Of a stretch of 43,230 nucleotides of DNA, positions 28,309 through 36,143 are shown piece by piece. Source of the DNA: Euryarchaeota archaeon UBA251 (GTDB lineage Archaea; Thermoplasmatota; Poseidoniia; Poseidoniales; Thalassarchaeaceae); contig DAFJ01000039.1 in NCBI GenBank assembly GCA_002497905.1, positions 26,481 to 69,710 on the forward strand, read 5' to 3'. Within the stretch, counting starts at the first letter, position 1; the number at the start of each line of letters is the position of its first letter. The position numbers and the translations under genes were made by a program. The notes under the pieces were generated by a model. The model was not told where the DNA came from. It was given only the letters and a program-made list of their open reading frames with translations, and did no database searches.

Positions 28309-29585
28309 GTTCTATGGATCCTATACCTCGTGCATCAAAGTCCGATCTCGCTCGGCGATGGTACGTTCCACAAGAGATTCAGAGCCTTCGGGCTTACTAC
28401 CCTGTTGTTATCTTCGTAGCATCGCTATCAGTAGTCATCTCCATTATGAGGGGCAATGAAGACGCAATATATTCGTCAATGTGTATCGTTTTCGTTCATC
28501 TTGTCCTCCTTCTTTTGTTGAGGCAGTTGGATCATGGAACGAAGAATATCCGTGATGGAATCTTCGTAATATCTGGAATCGGCTTATTCCTCTCAATTCT
28601 CCATCACTTGGATGGCCCTGGTCTCTGGATTGATATCTGGTTTACGACTTGGATGGCAGTTCCTTTCCTTCTTGTTCCTGTTGCTGGATCAATGCCGATG
28701 GTAACTCTCTGGGTCTCTGGCCGATTGACAGTCAAGGCGGCTGAACTTGGCCTTAGAATGAATAGGGTGATGGCTGAGAAGCACAGCCATGCGTTGCATC
28801 ACCTAGTTCTCCTCCATGCAGTGACTATAGTTGCCCTTCCTCTTCTTTGGATTCTGGATGTCGCTGTATCTCCTGGGAACTCCTTAGGAGGGGGATTCAT
28901 GGATGAGGTCACTGGAGAGCACTTCGAGAAACTGGTATCTTCAGAGTCGTTTTGGTTATGGACTCGAAATTCGTTCATCGTTTCTATCGGAACAACCCTT
29001 CTGGGCCTGGCACTAGCGATTCCTGCTGGATACGCTTTCAGCCGCTTTCGCTTTCGTGGACGTGATCCAGCGATGTTTGCCTTCCTTCTTGTCCAAATGT
29101 TCCCTGGCGTCATTATTCTTGTCCCCTACTTCCTTGTAATGAAGGCACTCGGGCTGCTGAATACTTCCCTCGGCCTGATTCTTGCCTATTCAGTTACAGC
29201 CCTACCTCTTTGCGTCTGGATGCTGAAGGGTTTCTTTGACACAGTCCCAAGGGAGCTTGAAGAGGCCGCTCTCGTAGATGGCTGTAGCCAGACACAGGTT
29301 TTCTGGCGAATCGTTCTACCTCTATCTTTACCCGCAGTTGCAGTCACTGCGTTGTTCTCATTTCTTGCAGCATGGAATGAATTCCTCCTCGCTCTCACTT
29401 TCAACACGAGTGAAGAGATGTACACTCTGCCGGTCGGCCTTGCTTCCCTCATATCATCTACTGGCCAGGCATGGGGTGACTTCGCAGCAGCCTCTTTGTT
29501 GGTTAGCCTGCCAGTGGTTATTCTGTTCATCGCGTTCCAACGCTTCTTAATCGAAGGCTTGAGTGCGGGTGGAGTGAAGGGGTGA
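28305..29585 (+). CDS. Sugar ABC transporter permease (MalG-like) with extra N-terminal helices
   Basis: The 426-residue protein ends with a MalG-type permease core, including the coupling motif E-L-E-E-A-A-L-V-D-G (317-326) and V-L-P-L-S-L-P-A. An N-terminal extension of about 140 residues holds roughly four hydrophobic segments, whereas MalG-like proteins are normally about 280-300 residues. It forms the second half of the transmembrane channel with the MalF-like protein. I chose the ATG at 28305, which overlaps the malF-like stop by ATGA and has GGAGG upstream. The frame stays open to 28224, but that stretch lies inside the preceding gene. The function of the extra helices is unknown. Confidence 0.87.
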   Translation: MSSMDPIPRASKSDLARRWYVPQEIQSLRAYYPVVIFVASLSVVISIMRGNEDAIYSSMCIVFVHLVLLLLLRQLDHGTKNIRDGIFVISGIGLFLSILHHLDGPGLWIDIWFTTWMAVPFLLVPVAGSMPMVTLWVSGRLTVKAAELGLRMNRVMAEKHSHALHHLVLLHAVTIVALPLLWILDVAVSPGNSLGGGFMDEVTGEHFEKLVSSESFWLWTRNSFIVSIGTTLLGLALAIPAGYAFSRFRFRGRDPAMFAFLLVQMFPGVIILVPYFLVMKALGLLNTSLGLILAYSVTALPLCVWMLKGFFDTVPRELEEAALVDGCSQTQVFWRIVLPLSLPAVAVTALFSFLAAWNEFLLALTFNTSEEMYTLPVGLASLISSTGQAWGDFAAASLLVSLPVVILFIAFQRFLIEGLSAGGVKG

Positions 29586-29589
29586 TCAA

Positions 29590-30369
29590 ATGGTGAATGT
29601 AATCTACAGAGGAGTAACGAAACGGTACGATAACGGCTTCATGGCCGTCGATAATCTGGATCTTGAGATTGATGATGGCGAATTCCTCGTTCTCCTGGGG
29701 CCTTCTGGTTGTGGAAAGTCTACGACATTACGCATGCTTGCTGGTCTTGAGGAGGTGACTCAAGGTGATGTGTTAATTGGTGGTGCTCGAGTCAACGATT
29801 TGCCACCTGGTGCAAGAGGGATAGGGATGGTTTTCCAATCCTATGCACTCTATCCTCACATGACCATTGCAGACAATCTATCGTTCGGTCTTCGAATGAT
29901 GAAGGGAGATGAACGGCCCGATGATGATGATATTCGTTGGAGAGTTGGTGAGACAGCCGATCTTCTAGGAATTACTGCTGAGCTAGAGAAGAAACCGAAG
30001 CAACTGTCAGGTGGACAACGCCAACGGGTTGCTCTCGGTCGAGCCCTCATCAAACGACCTCGGGTACTTTTGATGGATGAGCCCTTGTCAAATTTGGATG
30101 CTGAACTCCGCCAACAGATGCGTATTGAGATACGCCGACTGCACGATGAACTTGGGATGACAACGGTCTATGTCACTCATGACCAAATTGAAGCAATGAC
30201 TCTAGCCGACCGAATTGCTGTCTTGAATGAGGGTGCCCTGCAACAACATGGTGCTCCTATGGACGTCTACCGCAATCCAGCGAATCCGTTCATCGAAGGA
30301 TTCCTATGTGCTCATCTCGACGACATCGTGGAGACAGCGAACGATTTGTTCGGAGGTGAAGAGGAATGA
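29590..30369 (+). CDS. Sugar ABC transporter ATPase (MalK/MsmX-like, without C-terminal TOBE domain)
   Basis: The 259-residue ATPase has Walker A G-P-S-G-C-G-K-S (37-44), the Q-loop V-F-Q-S-Y-A-L-Y-P-H typical of MalK/MsmX ATPases, signature L-S-G-G-Q (139-143), Walker B V-L-L-M-D-E (159-164) with P-L-S-N-L-D, and the switch H197 in V-T-H-D-Q. It continues to M-D-V-Y-R-N-P-A-N-P-F-I and then ends in a short acidic tail. Typical MalK proteins are about 370 residues with a regulatory OB/TOBE domain after this point, which is missing here with no frameshift evident. An excellent Shine-Dalgarno (GGGGTGATC) precedes the ATG. The stop overlaps the GH13 gene by ATGA. It would power the MalF/MalG-like channel. 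Confidence 0.9.
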   Translation: MVNVIYRGVTKRYDNGFMAVDNLDLEIDDGEFLVLLGPSGCGKSTTLRMLAGLEEVTQGDVLIGGARVNDLPPGARGIGMVFQSYALYPHMTIADNLSFGLRMMKGDERPDDDDIRWRVGETADLLGITAELEKKPKQLSGGQRQRVALGRALIKRPRVLLMDEPLSNLDAELRQQMRIEIRRLHDELGMTTVYVTHDQIEAMTLADRIAVLNEGALQQHGAPMDVYRNPANPFIEGFLCAHLDDIVETANDLFGGEEE

Positions 30370-33104
30370 GGTCACGAGCACTGACAATTGCAGTGCTCTC
30401 CCTCTTCCTCCTTTCTTCGGTACCACTGCTCACTTCAGGTGATTCAGAAGGGCGTTCAGTCGTTCGTCAACGTGATTCAAACTACACTTTTTCTTGGCAA
30501 GGATCTGCCACCACAATCGAGGTGATGGGTGAATGGAATGACTGGGCTACAGGGACCTCAATGGTCGAAGATAATCCTGGTAACTGGTCAGCGAGCATTG
30601 ACCTCGATCCAGGCTTGTATTGCTACAAGTATGTCATCGATGGGGTTTGGGTCATTGATTCAGAGAATCCATATCGAGGTTACTGCGGCTCGTTCGAGAA
30701 CAGTATCGCTAGAGTTGTTAACGACACCCGCCCGATGTTTACTCATTCAATAGAGAATCAGATTCTCACAGTGGAATGGCATGCAGGATCAGGAGGCGAT
30801 GCACCTTCTGGAACGCCGCAGGGCCTCTCAGGGTCGACGTGGTATGAGGGTAATTGGTCCTGGGTCCTCGATTTGAGTGGGTTGGAAGATGGTAAGCATA
30901 CTATTCACATTGAGGGCAATGATTCCTCAGGAGTTTCTGCCGACGACCTCCTTCTTCCTTTCTGGATTGGTGAAGGTGCGGAATTCGTTTGGAATGACGC
31001 CCTGATTTACATGGTGATGACCGACCGATTCGTGAATGGTAATGCTTCCAATGATCCGACCTTGTTGCCAGAGGCGGCCCAAGGTGCGGGCTGGATGGGG
31101 GGCGATCTCGAGGGTGTGACGCAGCAGATTCAATCAGGTTACTTCACTGATCTTGGAGTGAATGCACTTTGGCTAACTCCGTTCAACGAAGGTGCCAACG
31201 GAACCGGACTTGCTGCCGATGGTGTGCACGAAGTTTCCGCCTATCACGGATACTGGCCAGTTGAACCGAGGAGTATCGACCCTCGTATTGGTACGGAGGG
31301 TGATCTCCATGCCCTTGTTGATGCTGCTCACGATGCAGGTATCCGTGTGATGGGCGATTTCGTTGTGAACCACGTCCACGAAGATCATCCGTATCACGTC
31401 GAGCATCCGGACTGGTTCAACGAAGGGTGCATATGCGGTGAGCCTGGATGCGATTGGACAGAGGAACGTCTCGAATGCCTGTTCCGAGACTACATGCCGG
31501 ATGTGGATTGGAAGAATCGAAATGCATCGGAGCAGATGATTGAAGATGTTTTGTGGTGGATTGAAACCTTCGATCTCGATGGTGGGCGCATTGATGCAGT
31601 GAAGCATGTTGACGATCTCGCAATCACCAATCTTGCGGTTAGGATTAACGAACGGTTCGAGACAGCTGGTACAGACATCTATCTCAAGGGTGAAACTGCA
31701 ATGGGATGGGCGGGACATGATCTCGCTTCAAATACAGAGCAGTATGATACAATCAACCAGTATATCGGGACGAATGCCCTCGATGGTCAGGCGGATTTCG
31801 TGTTGTATCATGCTACCTCAGACCGAGTGTTCGCTACGGGCCAAGATGACTACATCCACCTCGACTATTGGACGGCACGAAGTCAGGATCAGTATGTCGA
31901 AGGCGCCGTGATGGTGCCATTCGTGGGAAGCCATGATGTCTCTCGATTTGCTTCGCGAGCAGATCCAGGAACAGCGGATGAATGGAATCAGTGGGCTGAG
32001 CAGGGTCTTCCGGGCCAGCCTGGTACGGAAGATCCATACCATGCATCTCTCCAGGCTCATGGTTGGCTCTTGACCACTCCTGGAGCACCAATGATCTACA
32101 TGGGTGACGAATACGGTGAGTTTGGCGGTGCCGATCCGGATAACCGTCACATGTGGCGTGATAACGAATCTCAGAACGACCGTGAGCGAGGCCTTCTGGA
32201 GAACATAAGTCAACTCGGAATTCTTAGGTCCGACTTGGAATCTCTTCGCCGTGGCGGCTATGTATCACTCTACAATGCTTCTGACATCGTTGTCTTTCAA
32301 CGTTCAATCGGTGATCTTTCGAGCCTAGTTGCTTTGAATCGGGGTACGACGAATGCTTCCATCGACATCGGTTCGATGTACTCAGACCATCGGACTGTGT
32401 TTGGAGTAGGTGGGGTCGAGAATGGGACATCCCTACTCAACGTGACGTCGCACAGTGTAACCATTCTGACGAATGAGACTGCCCCGCAGGAATCTGTGCC
32501 TGACCCGATTGAAGGTTGCACAGACGTCAATGCGACCAATTACAATCCATCTGCAGAGGTCGACGATAACTCCTGCGAATATCCCGTTCCAGATCCAATC
32601 GAAGGCTGCATGGATGTCAATGCGACCAATTACAATCCATCTGCAGAGGTCAACGACGACTCCTGCGAATACACCGTTCCAGATCCTATCGGAGGCTGCA
32701 TGGATGTCAATGCTACTAATCACAATTCTTCCGCAGAGGTTGACGATGGATCTTGCGAGTACCTAGTGGATGAGCCAGAACCTGTGCCTGATGATAACGA
32801 GACGAATAGTACAGAAGATCCAGACCCAATTGTATGCTCGACAGATTTGTGCTGGGACGGTTCTAGTCGAAATTTGACAGATTGTTCCTGTCCATCTGAA
32901 GAGGTGAATGAATCGGATAATGAGAATAGTACTGAGTTGGAGGGGCCTCTCGACCCCGGTTCCGAGATTGAAGAGGACAACAATTCGGATTCAGATATTG
33001 AAGATGAATCTTCATCAATTCAAAAACGACGCCCGGTGCTAATCGTTGCTCTAGTCCTCGTTATCATTGTCTCTGTAACGTTCATGTTTTTCCGTCGTTC
33101 ATGA
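30366..33104 (+). CDS. Secreted, membrane-anchored GH13 alpha-amylase-family enzyme
   Basis: The 912-residue protein has a signal peptide (1-25). A CBM48/glycogen-binding-like domain follows (about 35-115, with W-N-D-W and Y-K-Y-V-I-D-G), then a GH13 barrel (about 210-620). Catalytic motifs are region I D331-F-V-V-N335-H336, region II R408-I-D410-A-V-K-H (nucleophile Asp410), acid/base E443 in K-G-E-T, and H523-D524 in G-S-H-D. Asn is replaced by Ser before H523, as in neopullulanase-like members. After the catalytic part come three 30-residue Cys-containing repeats, an acidic linker with another Cys-rich segment, and a C-terminal membrane helix with a basic end. It should hydrolyse alpha-glucans at the cell surface; exact linkage preference is not readable. 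It is the last gene of the operon, with GGAGGTGA upstream. It converges on malQ. Confidence 0.9.
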   Translation: MRSRALTIAVLSLFLLSSVPLLTSGDSEGRSVVRQRDSNYTFSWQGSATTIEVMGEWNDWATGTSMVEDNPGNWSASIDLDPGLYCYKYVIDGVWVIDSENPYRGYCGSFENSIARVVNDTRPMFTHSIENQILTVEWHAGSGGDAPSGTPQGLSGSTWYEGNWSWVLDLSGLEDGKHTIHIEGNDSSGVSADDLLLPFWIGEGAEFVWNDALIYMVMTDRFVNGNASNDPTLLPEAAQGAGWMGGDLEGVTQQIQSGYFTDLGVNALWLTPFNEGANGTGLAADGVHEVSAYHGYWPVEPRSIDPRIGTEGDLHALVDAAHDAGIRVMGDFVVNHVHEDHPYHVEHPDWFNEGCICGEPGCDWTEERLECLFRDYMPDVDWKNRNASEQMIEDVLWWIETFDLDGGRIDAVKHVDDLAITNLAVRINERFETAGTDIYLKGETAMGWAGHDLASNTEQYDTINQYIGTNALDGQADFVLYHATSDRVFATGQDDYIHLDYWTARSQDQYVEGAVMVPFVGSHDVSRFASRADPGTADEWNQWAEQGLPGQPGTEDPYHASLQAHGWLLTTPGAPMIYMGDEYGEFGGADPDNRHMWRDNESQNDRERGLLENISQLGILRSDLESLRRGGYVSLYNASDIVVFQRSIGDLSSLVALNRGTTNASIDIGSMYSDHRTVFGVGGVENGTSLLNVTSHSVTILTNETAPQESVPDPIEGCTDVNATNYNPSAEVDDNSCEYPVPDPIEGCMDVNATNYNPSAEVNDDSCEYTVPDPIGGCMDVNATNHNSSAEVDDGSCEYLVDEPEPVPDDNETNSTEDPDPIVCSTDLCWDGSSRNLTDCSCPSEEVNESDNENSTELEGPLDPGSEIEEDNNSDSDIEDESSSIQKRRPVLIVALVLVIIVSVTFMFFRRS
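32514..32762 (+). repeat. Three tandem 90-bp repeats in the GH13 gene
   Basis: Units start at 32514, 32604 and 32694 and encode G-C-x-D-V-N-A-T-N-Y-N-P-S-A-E-V-x-D-x-S-C-E-Y. Units 1 and 2 are nearly identical in DNA, with a 36-base block matching exactly. Unit 3 differs mostly at third positions and a few residues, so units 1 and 2 duplicated more recently. The two Cys residues probably form a disulfide in each unit. Similar repeats occur in secreted proteins of marine microbes, from general knowledge. Confidence 0.9.
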
Positions 33105-34382
33105 TGTTCTAGGTCTTGTTTTGGATGCAATCTCTGTGAACCATTCGACAGAGTGACAGTTCAAATCGTTCCATTCAAAGTTCCATTTCCAATTACGTTC
33201 TGTCGTACCTGGAGTATTCATACGTGCTTCTGAACCAAGTTGTAGCACGTCCTGCAAGGGTATTATGCAGAGGAAAGCCGGGGATTTCATCGCAGTCCGT
33301 ATCATCAATTCCACGGGCCTTTTACCCCATCCAACCGTGGTATCATTATCGTGTGTACCTGTGTATACTACCATGTTTTCTCTATGGTTCTCGGGATGAT
33401 GTGGATTGTCGGTATCTTCGTTTGAGAATTGAAGAACTGCCATACCTGGAATCTCGTATCGTTTCCGTAGATTCTCTACTGTTTTTGGGATGATGCCTAG
33501 GTCTTCTGCGATAATCCCGTGTGGGTATGCATCTTTGAGAATCTTGAGTAGATTGTCACCTGGTCCAGTTTCCCACTGACCATATTCAGCAGTGGGATGA
33601 TGTGCTGGAATCGACCATGCTGATTCAAAGGCACGAAAATGGTCGATTCGAACAATATCAAAAAGATCGAACATCCGTCTCATACGTCTCACCCACCAAT
33701 CGTAATTTTCGTCGCTATGACTCTCCCATAGGTACAATGGAGTGCCCCAGCGTTGCCCCGTATCAGAGAAATAATCAGGAGGCACACCTGAGACGTGTGT
33801 GGGTTCACCATTCTCATCAAGATGGAATCGATGGGGGGCAGACCAGACATCGGCCGAGTCATGAGATACAAAGAACGGGATGTCCCCATAGAGGCTGATT
33901 CCCATAGATGTAGCCATTTTCCGAAACCGCATCCATGCGTGATTGAAGCGGACCTGTTGTTCGCAGATTTCTTTGAAACGAAGCTTCTCTCTATCATTCA
34001 AATGGCAATCATTCCCTGTCCTGCATCCTTCAGGCCATTTGGTCCATGGTGCCTCATCGAATCGTTCCTTTAGGACTCGGAAAAGCGCGTATTCCTCTAC
34101 CCATCCACCTTGTTCCTCACAGAATTTAGCGACCTCCGATTCCGTAATTTCTCTTTCATCTTGGGGCAGAAATGATTCCCACCCAGCGAAGGCAGACGAT
34201 GATGCATAAGGCGACCCATGTGGATCGGGAGGATGGATGGGGAGCATTTGCCAGACTGATACACCGATCTCTTGGAGATGGCGGAGGAATCGAATCGCAC
34301 CGTTCTCACCTAGGTCTGGTTCCGGAAGGCTAGTCAAATGACAGAGGATTCCGAGGCTTCGTTCTAATTTCCCTAGAGCCAT
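33099..34382 (-). CDS. malQ: 4-alpha-glucanotransferase (amylomaltase, GH77), compact form
   Basis: This cytosolic enzyme moves glucan segments between maltodextrins and releases glucose, producing longer chains for phosphorylase. The 422-residue protein has the GH77 signatures: L-P-I-H-P-P-D-P-H-G-S-P-Y, nucleophile D247 in R-I-D-H-F-R, acid/base E293 in I-I-A-E-D-L-G, and D345 in G-T-H-D-N-D-T. A conserved C-terminal L-G-S-E-A-R-M-N-T-P-G-T-T-x-x-N-W-x-W follows. Bacterial amylomaltases are about 500 residues; this one is shorter, and much of the loss lies right after T-H-D-N-D-T-T-V-G-W. The ATG at 34382 is chosen because it lies just after the phosphorylase stop; the frame is open to 34418. 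It forms an operon with glgP. Confidence 0.92.
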   Translation of the reverse strand: MALGKLERSLGILCHLTSLPEPDLGENGAIRFLRHLQEIGVSVWQMLPIHPPDPHGSPYASSSAFAGWESFLPQDEREITESEVAKFCEEQGGWVEEYALFRVLKERFDEAPWTKWPEGCRTGNDCHLNDREKLRFKEICEQQVRFNHAWMRFRKMATSMGISLYGDIPFFVSHDSADVWSAPHRFHLDENGEPTHVSGVPPDYFSDTGQRWGTPLYLWESHSDENYDWWVRRMRRMFDLFDIVRIDHFRAFESAWSIPAHHPTAEYGQWETGPGDNLLKILKDAYPHGIIAEDLGIIPKTVENLRKRYEIPGMAVLQFSNEDTDNPHHPENHRENMVVYTGTHDNDTTVGWGKRPVELMIRTAMKSPAFLCIIPLQDVLQLGSEARMNTPGTTERNWKWNFEWNDLNCHSVEWFTEIASKTRPRTS

Positions 34383-34386
34383 CGTC

Positions 34387-36021
34387 TCAATCCGTCCTGA
34401 ATTGATCATAGAATCCAATGTAATCCTGAATCATTCTTGCTCCAGTGAATTCCGCACTAGCAGTCATTGAGGCCTGCATTATGCTGGTCCATTTTTCTCG
34501 ATCGTTCTCCCAAACTGGGAGGACATCTTGTTCAAGGATACGATATAGGGCTCTTACGTCCCGCTCGTCGTCACGTTCGGCTTCAGAATCTCCGATAGCC
34601 CAGCCATTGACGCCGTGTATGCATGCCTCGGGCCACCATCCATCGAGGATGCTCAGGTTTGGAACACCATTCATGGCTGCCTTCATTCCACTTGTTCCAG
34701 AGGCCTCCATTGGTCGAATTGGATTGTTGAGCCAGACATCTACTCCGCCAGTCATTACCTGGCCAATCTCCATCGAATAATCCGGGAGGAAGGCGACTGG
34801 AATCTCATTATGTAGTTCATCTGCGCCTTCGAATATTTGTCGAATAAGGGCCTTACCTCCTTCATCCCGTGGATGTGCTTTTCCTGAGAAAACGAACTGA
34901 ATACGGCCGGCACCAATCTCGCGTAGCCGTTCGAGATCTGAGAATACGAGATTTGCTCTCTTGTAAGTCGCAAATCGGCGGGCGAAACCGATAGTGAGTA
35001 GTTTGGGTTTGAGTTCTACACCTGTGCGTTCCTTCACCATTTTTCGTAGTGCTTCCCTATTCTCCTCGCGTGCTTTGGAAAGAGAATCTCTGGGGATACT
35101 TGGTGCATCTGAGATTCGATTCGGTTCACTACGCCATCCTTCGATGTATTCATCGAAAAGGGATGCAGTAGCGGGACTCGTCCATGTCCTGTGATGGATT
35201 CCGTTGGTGATGGGGTGAATCTTGGTACCTGGGAACATCTCTGAGGCTACTTCTGCATTAAGCCTCGAAACAGCGTTCGTTCTCCCACATAGCCCGATGC
35301 CGAGATGGCTCATTGAACAGGTGTCTCCACTGTCTGCTACTTTTTTTGCATCTGAGGGTAGGAGTTCACCGAGGACTTGCTCCACATCATCCCAAGCAAA
35401 TCGATCATGTCCTGCAGGTACGGGAGTGTGGGTAGTGAAAAGCGTCCTCCTCCTCAATTCATTCCTCGACCAACCTCTGTTCAACATTTCTAAAGCTGCG
35501 AATGTACAATGTCCCTCATTTAGATGCAAACCCTCGATATCTACAGAAAGAGCATCGAGGGCATGGATTCCTCCTACACCTAGGAGGTATTCTTGTCGGA
35601 TTCGTGTTGAGTCATCTCCCCCATAGAGGCGTTCTCCAAGATCGACGAATGTTTCCGGATTATTCGCATGCCTAGTATCGAGGAAAATTACATCCACAGT
35701 CGAGCCGTTGATTCCATTCACAGTCATTTTCCAGAGTCGCGAGTAGAGCCGAACACCATCGAGAGGGAGCGAGATCTCTATGCCTGTATCCTCCAGATGA
35801 TGTGATGGGTCGATATCCCTGTAGGATTCTGTTTGGACCCCCCTCTCATCGAGGTGTTGCATTCCATACCCTTGACGATAGAGAAGTGTGACTGCGACAA
35901 GATCAACTCCTGCATCTGCAGCGGATTTGACATGGTCTCCCGCAAGTACTCCGAGGCCTCCAGAGTAGGTATGTAGATCGGATTTCAGTCCAATTTCCGC
36001 AGAGATGTAGACGATGGACAT
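34387..36021 (-). CDS. glgP: Alpha-glucan (maltodextrin/glycogen) phosphorylase, short GT35 form
   Basis: The enzyme splits terminal glucose from alpha-1,4-glucans with phosphate, giving glucose-1-phosphate. The 544-residue protein has family landmarks: Y-S-G-G-L-G-V-L-A-G-D-H near the N-terminus, N-E-G-H, T-H-T-P-V-P-A-G-H-D-R-F, I-T-N-G-I-H, R-R-F-A-T-Y-K-R and S-G-K-A-H-P. The PLP lysine is K447 in E-A-S-G-T-S-G-M-K. It belongs to the shorter alpha-glucan phosphorylase group and lacks the N-terminal extension that brings thermococcal enzymes to about 800 residues. AGGATGTGA sits eight bases before the ATG. It precedes malQ by four bases and is divergent from the GH57 gene. No glycogen synthesis gene is in view. 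Confidence 0.93.
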   Translation of the reverse strand: MSIVYISAEIGLKSDLHTYSGGLGVLAGDHVKSAADAGVDLVAVTLLYRQGYGMQHLDERGVQTESYRDIDPSHHLEDTGIEISLPLDGVRLYSRLWKMTVNGINGSTVDVIFLDTRHANNPETFVDLGERLYGGDDSTRIRQEYLLGVGGIHALDALSVDIEGLHLNEGHCTFAALEMLNRGWSRNELRRRTLFTTHTPVPAGHDRFAWDDVEQVLGELLPSDAKKVADSGDTCSMSHLGIGLCGRTNAVSRLNAEVASEMFPGTKIHPITNGIHHRTWTSPATASLFDEYIEGWRSEPNRISDAPSIPRDSLSKAREENREALRKMVKERTGVELKPKLLTIGFARRFATYKRANLVFSDLERLREIGAGRIQFVFSGKAHPRDEGGKALIRQIFEGADELHNEIPVAFLPDYSMEIGQVMTGGVDVWLNNPIRPMEASGTSGMKAAMNGVPNLSILDGWWPEACIHGVNGWAIGDSEAERDDERDVRALYRILEQDVLPVWENDREKWTSIMQASMTASAEFTGARMIQDYIGFYDQFRTD

Positions 36022-36030
36022 GGCGTTTCA

Positions 36031-36083
36031 CATCCTACTAGGAGTAACCCAATCCGCTTCCTGAGGGATATAATTCATCCTAC
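36031..36083. promoter_or_regulatory. Divergent promoter region between glgP and the GH57 gene
   Basis: An almost symmetrical TATA-like sequence atataatt (36068-36075) lies about 48 bases from the glgP start and about 70 from the GH57 start, so it could serve either strand. The 8-mer CATCCTAC occurs at 36031-36038 and again at 36076-36083, directly beside the TATA element. The first copy forms part of an 11-base palindrome TCCTA-C-TAGGA (36033-36043). These are candidate operator sites for a sugar-responsive regulator, but none has been shown. Confidence 0.45.
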
Positions 36084-36143
36084 AGCCCAATATGTTCGAA
36101 ATTGAGGTGAAAACCATATCATCTTGGCAGGAAACGGAGACCC

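Noticed and set aside
31173..31718. Open frame of 181 codons on the minus strand inside the GH13 gene
   Set aside because: It overlaps the catalytic motifs of GH13 and resembles no protein; it is a shadow of the real gene.
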